A DNA stretch of 64,000 nt, taken from Daphnia carinata (lineage: Eukaryota; Arthropoda; Branchiopoda; Diplostraca; Daphniidae). The position numbers were made by a program, and so were the translations under genes. This document shows, piece after piece, positions 14,256 through 26,953 of this stretch (position 1 is the first letter of the stretch; each line of letters opens with the position of its first letter). The stretch spans positions 8,183,357 through 8,247,356 of the forward strand of contig NC_081340.1 in assembly GCF_022539665.2 (NCBI RefSeq), read 5' to 3'. A model generated the notes under the pieces. It did not search any database. It was not told the origin of the DNA and saw nothing but the letters and a program-made list of their open reading frames with translations.

Positions 14256-15897
14256 CTTTCCTTCCTTTCATTCACATCAAGGCAAAAAGATGAAAATGAA
14301 TGTGGAAGGTGCGTGTGTAACTACACAGGGGGGGGGGGGAGTGAAATGACGACGAGTTCAAAAGTGTAACAGGTGTCTTTCTGAATAATTCGGAGGAGGA
14401 GAAATTCTACCAGCATGATGGTCTAACAAGCGTTTGAAAGAAGAGAGTGTCCATCTAAAGGATAGAAACAGTTGAGACGTTGATGCACAGATGTTGGCTG
14501 TTGGGGTTCAAGTGCGTTGCTCTTTCCCACTGTTCTGCCCGTCATTTACTTTCATCTTTTCAAGGAGTTGTCCCTTTTTTTATTTTTTTTTTTTTTTTTT
14601 CTCGTGTGTGTTATGAATAACTCGAAATTGGGAAAGAAAGAAAGGAAGATTGGGATCAGGAGCAAGGAGCAGCTGTTTGTACATTCTTTGTCGACGCTCG
14701 TCCATCATCTCGTTCGTGCATCGTGTGTCTGCTTCGTACAGCCTCCCGCTGTTTCTCCTAATGCGGACGATATCATTTCTTTTCTGGCTCATGTTTGGAC
14801 AATTGGACGCTACTTTTTTCTAATGCGAACAAACTCGTTTTTCTTCTTATTTTTTTTTTTATTTTTTTTTTTTTTTTCGTTTATTTTTTTTTTTTTTTTT
14901 TTATGTGTGTTTGAAAAGAAATGTGTTGGAATGCGTCATGTTGTTGATGATGTTGACATTCTTTTATTTTTTCTCTCCCTTTTTTTTTTTTTTTTTTACC
15001 GGATTCCATGTTTGCGTGTGTGCCGCGTTGCAGCGGTGTCGCATGCAAATCAGCAGCACGGCCTCCTCCGTCCAGGCGGACGCCCACTTCAAAGCCGTTT
15101 GCCGCGCCCTCGTCGCCGAAACGCTCGAATTTTCAGATTTCCTCGTCAAAGTCTCTTCAGGTAAGCATTTTTTTTTTTCTTCTTCTTCTTCTTCTTCTTA
15201 TTGTATTTAAAGAAAGAAAGAAAAAAAAAAGAAGGCCGACATCATCATCTCTCAGTGTCCTCCTTCTTTTGCAATTGTTCTCTATTCATTCTCGTTGTTG
15301 TTTAATTCGTGTGTGTGTGTGTGTGTGTACTGCTTTGATGAGTTGACCTCAAAACTAAGCAAATCTGTTTCATTTCTTTTATGTTCGTGTCGCTTTTTGG
15401 ATTGGCCTTTTTTTTTTTTTTTTTTCTGGGACGCAACAGCACCCGAAGATTGGCGGGAGTTACGAAACAACAAGTCAGAAACGCATTCACAGGAGCTGAC
15501 GGAACTCCATTTGGCCGACTGGGTAAGTCGCCCCCATCCTCCCTTTTTTTTTGTTTGTTTTTTGTTCTTGTTTTCAAGGTGTGTTTACCTTTGCCAATCA
15601 CCTGACGTGTCTTTCGTTCTTTTCAAGCTCATTTCTCTTCAGTTTGTGCTAAGGCCGTCGCACAACGACTGTCTGTGCCCTACGAAAAGCAAACACGTTC
15701 AAGCGGGAATTTAATTTGTTTTTAAATATAGAAAAAAGAAAAAGGAGAGTAGGGAAGGGGGGAAAAAAAATGATTGGCCAGAGAGACAGAAAGTAATAAA
15801 AGGTTGCGAGCGTCTCACGCGCGCCGCGGGAGCGTGTGGATGCGGTTAACCTTTTGGCTGTGTCAAAGGCCCGCACAAAGAAGAAGCTTTACCCTTT

Positions 15898-15941
<44 letters not shown>

Positions 15942-18634
15942 GGGGGGGGGTTAGTAATGAAAGAAGGTCTTGTGAAACAGTTTTTCTTTAGCCAAGAGGC
16001 AAGTCGATCGAATAGAAAAAAACAAAAAAGAACAAGAGAACAGAAATATGAGGGAGATCTTTTGGGGTTGACATTTGACATTTAACCTCGCACCTAACAG
16101 AAGATGACCTTGCGTCGTAGAGTAGGAAATTCAAACGGGGGAAATCGTCACCGGTGTTTTCTTGGCTGCGACATCAACGTACAATCGGGCAAAAAAAAAA
16201 AAAAAATAAAAAAGAAAGAGAATCGTAATGATTATTATTAATATTCGAGTCGTGTGTGTGTGTGTGTATTGTGAGAAAGGAAAGAAAAAAAAAAAAGAAA
16301 TGGACTAGCGTGGCGTGCATTGCCTTATTGTTACGCACCGAGCAGAGGGAGGAAGGTGGAGGGGAGAAGGCCATTGAACCTCGTCGTCTCATTCTCTCGC
16401 CGATGATGTCACTAAATAAATTCTGAAAAATTCTAAAATGAAATGGAAAAAAAAAACAAAACAAAAACGAATGTGTGTGTGTGTTTGGTCGGTCGGATCT
16501 GTAGAACGGCCTGAAAAGAAGAGCGAGGGATAAAGGGAGGGTTGGCAATGGCCGGAAAAGGGTGGAGTTGGTTAGGTCACGCTGGGGTCGTATCCACCAA
16601 ACGAATGTAACTACCTTTCCCTTCTAAAAAAAAACAAAAAAAAAAAAAAAACTGTTACCATGATGACTGGCTTGATTCTCTCCCCCTCTCTGCTCGTTCA
16701 TCTCCTTTGTTATCGTTGCTGCCGCTCTCACTCAATTGAACACAGCGCACACGAGAAATGGGGGGGGGGAAATCCGATTCGAACCCGTTTCTCTCAAGTG
16801 GCCCGAGAATTGTTCCGTCTCCTCTTAATTCTCCCACTTTTTCTTTTTTTCTTTTTTTTTTTATTCTTGTCGGCCGTTGGTGTTTTATGGGCATCTTCTT
16901 TTATGGTTATTGAAATGGATATTCAATAGGGCGAGGGTGGGAGGTCCGTTGTCGGCAAAAAGTCAGGATGGAGAGGCGGAAGGGGAGAAACGACGTGGGC
17001 AGAGAGGAATGTCCTTCTCAGGTGCTGCATCACCAAAAGCATCAAAAAAGAAAAGAAGAGCCGAGCCACATCGATCTTTGTAGTGTAGTTGTAGCTGGAA
17101 CAAGGCAGTAAAGAAAGGGCATCTGCCGGCCACTCTCCAACGGGATGCCATCATCTTCCACATCCAAGTGTGGCGCTGGCCTTTTGTTCTTCATCTTTTT
17201 TTCGATTTTTCTTTCTCATTTTTTATCGCCCTCTCTCTCTCTCCCCCAACCCCCACACACATTCACATGAAAAGTCACCGGGAAAGATGGAGAGAATCAA
17301 AGAGCTCACATCATCCATCAAACCGGAAGCGGCAAAAGATTCCAAAGAGAGAAGGGCCAACATCAGCTCCAGCCAGTGAATACGAGAAAGAGATAACAAC
17401 ACACCTTTTTTTTTTTGAATTTTTTTTTTTTTTTCCCCTTTTTTTATTTGGAATTATTTCGGATGGGGGGAGAATATTTTTTTTTTTTTTTTTTTTTTCT
17501 TTTTCCTTATTTTGACTATTCATATCCGGAATTTTTATTTTGTTTTTTCCCCTTTGTCTCTCTGCTATGCGTGAGCAGAGATTTGAATAGCGACCCGCGT
17601 GATTCATCTCTCATGTCTGATTTGAATAGAAACCCCCCCCCCCCAAAAAAAAAAAAAAAAAAAAATTGCGTTTGAAAGAAAGGAAAGAGCAGACGACATT
17701 AAATGTGAGGCAGTCGGGCCGGCCGTCCGTCGTCCCGAAAATAGAAGTGGGTGTGATAATGGAAACAAATGTGCTCGTTTCATCTTTCACGTTTGGAGTT
17801 TGAGAATCGGTTGAAATGGCAAAGGCGGTGATGTCACGTCCCGAGAATAGAAATGATACGGTCACATTGCCCGCGGGACACGTGCAAAAGTCAATCAATT
17901 ATAAAAGCGATCTTCAAAAAAAAAAAAAACCAAAAAAAAAAAAACAAACAAGAAAGTAAATGTTTTTCTAACTGGTGATTTGTTGTTTTGCACGCGTGGT
18001 GCTGCGTGACAGGCGAAATTGTGGGTGCAGGTGATCCGTCAGCTGCGCAACGGCGTGAAACTGAAAGCGTCCGGCGTCGGCGAGAGTGCCCGCAAGCCCA
18101 TCGAATACGAACTGACGCCCTACGAGATGATGATGGACGACATCCGATCCAGGCGCTACAAATTGCGCCAGGTCATGGTGGACGGAACGATTCCGCCCCG
18201 CGTCAAGAAAGACGCGCACGCCGTCATCCTAGAATTCATCCGATCTCGTCCGCCTCTTCGCAAGGTGAGCTTCAACTCAGACTTGATTGCAAACGCTTTG
18301 TCTTGTGTGTGCGTCATCCATTTGCATTTGTTTTTTGTTTTTTTTTTTTTTTTTTCTAAATTTGAAAACATTTCGTCTTAGGCGTCTGAGAGGAAATTGC
18401 GGCCGCTGGCTCGTCGCGTTTCCACTCCGGTCGAGTTGCTCATGGAATCGATCCGTCAACACGATTCCAAGGAATTGAGACCCACTCGATGCCTGCTGGT
18501 CAATCGAACAGGTAAAAACTTGAACAAGACAAACATGCGAGCCATGCAATACGTCCAAACACTTGCTTCAGGGCCATACTTTTTATTTTGGGGGGGAGAT
18601 GTTGCGCCGCCAGTTATAGGAATAACACCATCTG

Positions 18635-18666
<32 letters not shown>

Positions 18667-21600
18667 CAATCACGAAATCATAAACAAAAAAAAAACAAAA
18701 AAAAAATTCAGTAGTAAGTAGAAGTAGGAGTAGTAGACGGACACGGATGAACGAATGCAGCTGCATGCACGCCGGAAGGGCGATGCTTGTCGTCATTGTT
18801 TATGACGACACGCCAAACAGCAAATTTCCGAAAAAAAAAAAAATAATAAAAGGGGCAGTGTGAAAGGAGCGCATCGAAAAAAACAAAACAAAACAAATTG
18901 AATCAAGTAGAAAAGAAAATCTGGCAAGGTGATGATCGTCCAGTGAAAGGATATCAACGCAACTCATGCGAGCCTCTTGTGTATTTTCTGCGGTCTTTCG
19001 AAACAAGTAGGTGGCTGACATGTTAATTAGGCCGAGATGTTACGATCGTTACGAGACCTTGGCAGAAAACATCCACTGGAATGAAACAAAAACTGGCGGG
19101 AAAGATGGCGATGGAGCGTAGCTAGCGGACCGTTAACGGCGTGAGACTTGTAGAGAAAGTGGCCCGTCCATATCAGTCGTCATAATAATTACATGCAATA
19201 CAAAAAAAAAAAAAATAAATAAATAAATGAAAGAAAAGAAAAGCGTGATGTGGCTGCCGGGGTTTTCTCTGCTCCTGCCTCCCGTTTTCTTCTCTCTCTC
19301 TCGCGCTCTCGATGGCAAATCAAAAAAAAAAAAAAAACTGAAAGAAAACGAAGAAAGAGAGACGCAGATGTTGGGATTTCTCTGGCGCTCGAATGCCACT
19401 CGAAAGTAGGTTACCACTCGCAGCTGCTCGTTGGAGGTAGCTCCTTTTGTTTCGAATTGCAGCCGCAATTTTTTTTTTTTTTTTTTTTTTTCCTTTTCCG
19501 ACTCACGAACACGACACTTTTCCTATCCCGCGTTTTTCTTTTTCTGATTCTTTTTTTGTTTTTTTCCGCCCTGCATTGAGACCAGTCGACTTTTCCTCTG
19601 CTTGCAGTGCGGTCGCCCCCGATCTTTGGCAAATCTCGTTCGCCAAACGATTTTTTTCTCTTTTGCGATTCTCGAAGAGAAAAAAAATAAAAAATAGGAG
19701 TTGACGTGAAAAGAGTCGATGATGGATGAGCATCTCGCTCATCTCGAACTGGAGCCAGGTTTTTTTTTTTTTTTCGTTTTTCTTCATCCTCCTTTATTTT
19801 GCGCGCTCCTCTTTGAATAGCCAATCGAAACGAAATGAATCGTGTCGTTTTTGTATTTTTTTTTTTTTGATTTTGTCTTAGAAAATGTGACGGCGACGAT
19901 CTCGACGACAACGAAACGAAAACTATTGAAAGCCGATCATTTGCACGACGAGCTGGAAGAAGACGAAGATTTGGAACTGCCTCCTCCATCTCCTCCGCGA
20001 CGCTACGACTACATGGTCGACCCTTTTGCCTCCTGTTCCAGGTCCGAGTCGTCCACTCCCTTGAACTCGAAAACGGACGCCAGGATTCATCTCCATCGCG
20101 GTACACATGTCTTTTTAGTTTTCTTGTTTTTGTTTTTTTTTGTTTGTTTTTTTTTTGAAATTCATTTGATTGTGAATCAAAAAAAAAAAAAAAAAATGAA
20201 ACGAAATTAGAACGAGACGAATCGCCGTCGAGGAGGCACAGTCTGACCGTCCTGCCTCCGCCTCTGACGAGGACCGCCAGCAATCCATTCCTCAAGAGGC
20301 AATCGATGAACGCGCATCTCAATTCGCACGTGCGACAGGGCGCCGACCCTCGCATGACGTTGAATCCGGCCAACTTGTCCAGTACGTTTTTCTTCCATCT
20401 CTCTTTCTCTTTCTCGCTGTCAAAAAATGCGCCTGACCATCTAATAACCAATTGAATAATGCGTTGTTGCCAATGAAATAATGTCAGGTGATCAGCCTGG
20501 ATCTCTGCCGTGTTCGGGCCCGTCCTCGTCGACGTCGTCGTCCTCAGCGTCGCTCCATTCGCCGCCAGGTTCGCCGACCAGCGCCGGCCACCTGCAAGAA
20601 GATTTCGTCCGTTCCAAAGAATTCCAACAGGTTGTCCAAGGCAAACTGGTCACCTTGGAAGAGCTGGTCCACATGAGACGGGTCTTGACGGCCGCTTCGC
20701 TCGACAACCTGCCTTTAGACTCGTCGATCAAGGATGACGTCGTCAACGGAAAGGTTCGCTTCCTTTTTTGTTTTTGGTTTTCATTTCCGCCTTTTAAAAA
20801 TTTGAAAAAAAAAAAAAAAGACTGAACGTGACCATTTCTCACTTGAAAAAAAAAAAAAAAAAACAAAACAAAAAAAGGTTTGTTTCGTCTGTCGAAAAAC
20901 TCGCTTCTCCGTCTTCGGCTCGTGGTGGCACAATTGCAAACTGTGCCGGCGGACCGTGTGCACGAAATGCTGCATGAAGGTGAGTGCCCTGTCCAATTGC
21001 GACATGTACGTCAATGCGAAACGGCAGGCCGCCAATGACACGTCGATTTCTCTTTTGCCTTCGTCTGTGTGGCAGATGAGGATCCCGTCTGACCAGTTCG
21101 ACACGGTCGACGTGTCGCAAGTGTCGTGGTACGGCGCCAACGCCGCCGACAAACTGGAACAATCGTCGCCCGTCGTCGTCTCTTCGTCGTCGCTCTTCTC
21201 GTCGTTCCAGTTGAAATTGCCGCAGTTTCGCATCCGCTCGCCCAACGGCGGCACCACCACCACCACCACCGACGGCTGCGAGAGTTCGGAATCGACGCCG
21301 ACGTCGCCAGTGCTCAACCGTCGTGGCTCGGAGCGACGCAAACAGACGCTGGCCCAGCCTCCGCAGAAGTTCCTGCACCAGGCCTTGTCGCGCCACCAAT
21401 CTTTATCGACCAACAACACTCCCGCCAGGTTAGTTTCTCTTTTTCTTGTTCTCATTTTTTATTTTTTGGTTTTTTTTTTTTTTTTTTTTTTTTTTTTCCT
21501 CTTCCTTTTGCGGGACGGGAAAAGGGGGGGGGGATTTCACATGGGGGATGACAAATCGGGATGACGACGGCCAGCCCGTGAACGGCTGTGAAAGGGTTTT

Positions 21601-21891
21601 TTGCCTCTGAATTCGGATGCGGCCGTTCTTCTTCCTTTATTGATTTTTTTTTTTTTTTGTTGTTGTTGTTGTTGTTGTTCTTTTTTTTTTCCGGCTGTTT
21701 ATAGAAAGCCGGTGTCGGCGCAAGCGTCTGTCTGTACGTCGCATCAGCCGGCCAATAAGAGATCGTCGTCGTCAGGTAGCGACTGCTACGTCTGCAGGGA
21801 TTGTCAGACGTTGATTGAGAATATCATCTACAATCCTGTTCACACGGTGACCCATTGTGAACGGCCTTCTATTCACGTCTCGCTTCCCTGA
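6367..21891 (+). CDS. spir: Spire, WH2-domain actin nucleation factor
   Basis: Fourteen coding exons join in frame to 870 residues: 6367-6757, 6879-6913, 7921-8038, 11479-11657, 15034-15160, 15440-15522, 18013-18264, 18382-18511, 19882-20100, 20211-20381, 20488-20753, 20878-20979, 21076-21428, 21705-21891. Domains in order are an N-terminal KIND domain (about 30-300, with [18 protein letters not shown] and [13 protein letters not shown]), a WH2 cluster beginning at about 312 ([16 protein letters not shown], then [17 protein letters not shown]), a Spir box (near 605-645), and a modified FYVE zinc finger (about 658-870) with CFVC, CKLC, CTKC and, after a Ser/Thr-rich insert of about 120 residues, a final CYVC. 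In the family, WH2 repeats string actin monomers together, KIND recruits Cappuccino-type formins and the FYVE region binds vesicle membranes. Length is close to animal Spire. The start is the first ATG giving the KIND domain. Introns are packed with poly-T and GT repeats. Terminal exons missed in UTRs are possible. Confidence 0.93.
12808..12860 (+). repeat. (GAA)n microsatellite
   Basis: A tract of about sixteen GAA/AAG units with one interruption lies in the spire intron between exons 4 and 5. A shorter (GAA)n tract is at about 10950-10980, and a CTT tract at about 15178-15199, all within introns of the same gene. Confidence 0.85.
15901..15950 (+). repeat. (GT)n followed by poly-G microsatellite
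   Basis: About nineteen GT units run directly into a G tract of about twelve bases. It lies inside the spire intron between exons 6 and 7. The alternating purine-pyrimidine tract could adopt Z-form DNA; that is inference. It should be highly length-polymorphic. Confidence 0.9.
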
Positions 21892-22175
21892 GCTTTTCGT
21901 CTTACTTTTTTTTTTTTTCTTCTTCCATACATTCTTCCAATCCCTAAACAGCTTACACATACAGTACATACATACATACATACATGCATGCATACACACA
22001 CACCTACACACAGAGTACACCTACACATACACAACAGTTGATCGAAATCGATGGGACGACGACCAAAACAAAAGAAACGAAAAAAAAAAAAAAAATTCTC
22101 TTCCTCATTCCGGTGCTTTTTCGTTGCGGGAGGGGTTTTCTAACAAAACTTGATGAAACGAAAAAAATTGAAATA

Positions 22176-22212
<37 letters not shown>

Positions 22213-23032
22213 AAAAAAATCGACAAAATCATACAATTATAACGCACAGCGCGCGCTAGTCAAGCTCTAAGAAAACAAAATTCCAACTGTACGACAACAA
22301 TTGATACTTGCAACATTCTCAACCAAGACGAAGGTACACACTCACATCAACAATCACACCACACGATCAATGAAAAAAGGCCAACTATATGCTGTTCTAA
22401 CGCCCTTTTTACCTAAACGCAATGGAACAAATCTTATATTCACAGCTTTTCAAAAATAACAAAAAGAAGAGAAAAAAAAACAAAACAAAACAAAAAACAT
22501 TCTTGTACAAAATTCGTTGTTGATTGTATCCAACCAACAAAGCATTCCTCTTCTGTTTCTACCCTCGTGTCCTTTACAAACGAATTATGCATCCCCCTAC
22601 CCCCCGTTTTCTCATCGAGTGGCTGCCGCTTTTTTTTTTTTTTTTTTTTTTTTGAAGAAAATTTTAAATGTCTGCTTTTTTTTTTGGAATAAAAAAAAAA
22701 AAAAAAGGGAAATGCATAAAAAGATAAGAAGAAACATTTCGGTACGGCAGCTCGGTCCTTACATTTTTTTTTTTTGTTTGTTTCTTTTTTTTTTTTTTTT
22801 TTGTATGTGTCTCTCCCCCTCCTCTGCATCATTCATCATGTCTTAATGTATATTTGCGAGCCTCCTAGGAAATATACACACGTACGTGTCTCGAAAATGA
22901 TTCAGAAAAAGGAAAAAAAAGATCAGGATGGAACGAAAAATTTCTGGCGTCTTATTTGGTTTCCCACGTTCTGCGAGTGACACTTTGATGGCTCATTCTC
23001 GTATTTATTTTTAGTTTGCCACCTTAGTCTGC

Positions 23033-23069
<37 letters not shown>

Positions 23070-25575
23070 CCGTAACGTCAACTGTTGGCTGGCCCTCTCG
23101 GCACTCGAAAAGCCATCCAGCCCACACCGCCAATAAACTGCCGTCGGTGCCAACCTAAAGTGTCAGCCACCTTTTCTTCGCGTTCGCCCATCAAGAAAAA
23201 AGCATTTTTTTTTTTAATGAACCGACACCCGCTCCTCCCCCTCGTCGTCGTGTCGTGTCGTCAACTGTGAACCATTTTTTGCTGATTCACTTCACTCGCC
23301 CCGCCAGCCCGTAAGCAAATGTTCCATCTTCGTTCATCAATTTCTTCTTTTTTTTTTTTCTTTTGAAATTTTTTCTTAGTGGATGTGACGTGTGTTGCAG
23401 CAAGCAGCAGTTCAACGCGTTCTCCAGAGAAATAGTGTGTACACGTCGCAGCAAAGATGAAATGGTTTTCCTACTGCCTTTCTACCACCTCTCCGTTTTC
23501 CCCCGGATGTTGATAATCAAAGGTTGTATAGGACCGTGGAAAAATAGCCCCAAGGATGGAGCAGTAGGTCACGACCCCCACGGCCTCTTTCATTTTTCCC
23601 GTATTTCTTTGTTGTTTAATTTGGTTATTTCTTTTTTTTTTTTTGTTTTTTTTTTTTTTCTTTACGAGATAGCTTCCGCTGTTTGAATGATCAAAGTAGT
23701 CCTCTAGATCAATGTCCCCAAACAATCAAAAGAAGCGAGTCATGATAAATGTCGAACATGTCATGATGCGCCAGGGCACGTCTTTCTCTTCTCTACAGCC
23801 ATACAGGAACAACAGGTATCTGATTACATTGAAAAATGGGCAATAGTTTTTCCCACTCATCTCTCGCTTGTTATTTTTTTTTTTTTTTTCTATTCCGCTG
23901 TCGAGGAAACGAGAAAAACACGGTCGCGATCTACTATTTAAGCGTGCACGCTGATGTAAGAAGACTTGCCTCTTATCTATGCATCGGCTGGGAAAAACGG
24001 TGAGAACCCCCGTTGGGTGTATTTAGTGTAGCATTACCCAACTAGAGAGAAGTAAAGAAGAAGAGCCGGAAGACTTGGCTTTAAGGTGACCATCACGCGA
24101 GCGAACGAGGCCGTCTCCGTGAGCCGTTATTAACTCAAGTGCCGGATAAGGTGTATACTACTTACGAAGAAGAAGAAGAAGAAAGAAGCCCTCCTTCTTT
24201 TTCCGTGCGCGTACGCACGGCCTGCTGTTGCTTTATTTCCTTATTTAGGCGCAGAGCGGATGGCTAATATGGGCCGATGGAATGTGTCGATCGGCAGCAA
24301 GCGCCTACTAAACAGCAGCGCATGTAACACACGTCGTCGCCACTGTTATCAATCAATTGGATAGGCCAACGCTTTGCATCGAAAATCTCGAGAAAAAAAA
24401 AAGAAAATAGAAGACGATCAACGCCCATATTGGGCAGCAACGATAAGAAGAAAATGCATTTCTCTGCCGCGTCATTCGCTTTTCTGATGCATGTCGGTCG
24501 TGCACGGCGACCGAAGACTGTGCCCGTCGGCTGCATCCCGCGCCCGCCTCATGTTTCTCGCCTCTCGCCTACCAAGAGTGATTATACAGCTATACACAAT
24601 GCGTGTGGGCCTCTTTCTTCGATTGTTTACTCTCTCACGGACCACGCCAAACCGGGATCTCCTCGAAAAAAAAGAAAAAGAAAAACAAAAAGCAGCGCCA
24701 CGTTACAATCGAAACCGTATTTATTATTTTTTTTTTTTTTCTTGTTTTCGGGCCGCGGAGAATCAGAAATTAACGGCCTTCTTCCATCGGCAACTGCCCC
24801 TCCTTACATTTACCCCTATCCAACTTATCTCTAAAAGGACAAAAAAAGAAAAAAAACAAAAAAACTCGACGTAATGAGGATGCCACTGCTTCTCTTGGCC
24901 GCAATCATGGGTGACAGCAATCAGCTAAACGAAAGCTTTTTCAATAGACGCTACCTGCCTCGTCCCCTTTTTGAACGTCAACCACCGTAACTGTTATTGT
25001 GTTCACTGGTTGAAAAAAGGCATTCATCTCCACTCTTTTCATTCTGCCAGGAGGAGACTATTAAAAAAAAAAAAAAAAAGAACCGACGTATAAAAACGCC
25101 CAGTGAATTAAAAGAAAAAACTTGATGTTGGTTCACTTGGAAAAAAAAAAATGTGGGGTTATTCGCGACGACAGAAGCCGAATCAAAGACTTAAGAAAGA
25201 TGCATAAAACTGTACATCTTTCACGGCGAATGGATTCCAGCACCTGATTGGTGCAACTGCACACACCGGTGCACATCCACACTGCATTCAGCCAGAGTCA
25301 AATGATTCATGCATCGCCGACAAACTTATCCCGCTCGTTCGCTTTCAAAGTCAACCATCCGCAAACCATTAGCCAGCGACGGGTATCATCAAAAAAGAAA
25401 GAGGCAAATGACAAACAATCTCTTAAACCGAGATGGACTGCTGGCGAATTTTCAATTGTATAGTATATTTTTTCTTTTTAAAAGATTTTTCCGTTTTTTT
25501 ATCCTTTTACCATTTTTGAAAAGAGAGTCGTCGATGTCATCTCAAATGTACGGGATTAGTGTAAGGCACGAATTT
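21892..25575. other. spire 3' UTR and gene-free stretch
   Basis: The first part is presumably spire 3' UTR; no single clear poly(A) signal can be chosen because A-rich runs are everywhere. No coding exon with splice sites and recognisable protein was found up to the end of the TatD gene. Short open frames here are homopolymer-driven. Confidence 0.55.
21964..22030 (+). repeat. Tetranucleotide (ATAC/CATG) and CA repeat tract
   Basis: Tandem ATAC units pass into ATGC units and then CA-rich sequence, about 75 bases after the spire stop codon, so it probably lies in the spire 3' UTR. Confidence 0.75.
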
Positions 25576-26953
25576 TCAACTGAAGCCAAAAAGCTTTATC
25601 GCATTGATAGTCGTGGCCATAGCCACTTCTTCCACGGGTCGTTTCATATAAGCAGCAATCATTTCCACAATCACAGGTAGGGAGCACGGCTCGTTGCGCT
25701 GGAAGGTGCAGTAGCGATTCAAGAACGACAGCGACCTGTATAAAATCAGAAATAAAAACTCCTTTATTAACATCTTTTAGACATTCAATACGCCATTTGC
25801 CAGTATTTTTTTGTTTTTTACGAGACCTGTCGCTCAGGGCTTGTTTGATGTTGGCTGGGATTTTGGATCCACGCACGTTCGGATACATAAACGGAGCATC
25901 CGTTTCGATTAGTAATCGATCGAGAGGGATCAGTCCTTTTTCGAGGATCGATCGCACTCCGTCATCTGACTTGTCTTTCCACAGGAAACCTTAGCCGAAA
26001 TAAACGAATATAAATAACCGTTTTTGACTTGCACGCCTTTTTGCAACACGTGTTGAGTCGACAAACCTGTCAGTCCGATGTACAGCCCCATTTCTAAATA
26101 TTTCAACGCTTGGGCGGTTGTTCCGGTAAAACAGTGAAGCACTGCCGGGGGCATGCGATCCTTGAACTTTTCCAGAATCCTCACCATATCGTCGTGGGCG
26201 TCACGTTCGTGAAGAAACAACGGTTTGCCAACATCACAAGCCAGCTGAACCTGCTTCTCAAACACTTCCATTTGTACATCCTGAGGTGAGAAGTTGCGAT
26301 TGAAATCCAAACCACACTCCCCTACAGCAACACATTCTGGGTTGCTAGCCAACTCCTTTATGATGTCATAGCAGTCATCTGTCCAAGTTTTGGCATCATG
26401 AGGGTGCACACCTGTAAATTAAATCAGCCATCAGTATTTGGATCTCATACGTGTGGAACACACTTTAAATGTGACACGTAAACAGAAACCCACCAGCCGA
26501 CGAATAGAGCATTCCAGGGTACAGCCTAGTTAGCCGTAAGGCTTCCTTGCTGCACTGCACTGAAGCCCCTGTCACCATTATTTTCTTAACACCTGTACTA
26601 CAAATTACATTAATACATTACAAATGTTGCAAAATCTGTCAAAAAAGACCTGCATCTTTCGCTCTCTCCACCACTGAATCCAGATCTCGAGAGTATTTTG
26701 AGTTTGTAAGGTTTGCACCAATATCCACAAGGAGGTAGCTGGATGCTACTTCATCTTCAATTTGTTTAATCTTAAGTTCAGATATGCCATCTGCAGTTTT
26801 TTCCGGGTTATTTCCAGATTTTGTTTTGCTGTCTGCCATACTGCTTTTTCCTAAATGGCCTTTCCCAGTGCTGACAAAACACGGCAGCAGCTCTAGGTTT
26901 GCTTCACAACTTCTGATGGACCTTAATAGTGAGGATGATCTTAACAACAACAT
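25576..26953 (-). CDS. TATDN1: TatD-family metal-dependent DNase (TATDN1-like)
   Basis: Five exons on the minus strand (26650-26953, 26494-26592, 26067-26411, 25827-25989, 25576-25735) join in frame to 356 residues. TatD enzymes are TIM-barrel nucleases that use two metal ions to trim DNA, with roles proposed in apoptosis and repair. Visible family motifs are VDIGANLTN near the start of the domain, CVAVGECGLDFNR (metal-binding Glu), KPLFLHERDAHDD, AVLHCFTG and LLIETDAPFM (catalytic Asp). An Arg/Leu-rich leader (MLLLRSSSLLRSIRSC) precedes the domain; a second in-frame ATG at 26839 (MADSKTK) would give a shorter cytosolic or nuclear form. The ATG at 27007 would add a hydrophobic stretch and seems less likely. 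The first intron donor is a weak GTCTTT. Identity as TATDN1 rather than another eukaryotic TatD paralogue is likely, not proven. Confidence 0.92.

Larger units (their letters stand above)
1680..25100. repeat. Homopolymer- and microsatellite-dense region
   Basis: Runs of nine or more A or T occur every few hundred bases, many 15-33 long (around 12622-12653, 22182-22218, 23034-23066). In spire they often form the polypyrimidine tract just before a splice acceptor, as at 7892-7920, 14981-14998 and 21471-21497. GT repeats recur at about 7682-7698, 9899-9914, 12241-12260 (as CA), 15309-15327 and 16254-16268. The density drops sharply beyond about 25.1 kb in the gene-dense part and rises again only modestly at 42-45 kb. 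Confidence 0.8.

Noticed and set aside
14517-15164. 215-codon plus-strand ORF rich in Phe
   Set aside because: Built from poly-T tracts in a spire intron; only its last part overlaps a real spire exon, in another frame.
19411-20451. 346-codon minus-strand ORF
   Set aside because: It is antisense to spire exons and introns, extremely Lys/Arg-rich from poly-T tracts, and has no domain. The sense exons encode conserved Spire sequence.
20781-21455. 224- and 186-codon minus-strand ORFs
   Set aside because: They mirror the spire FYVE-region exons; no conserved features of their own.
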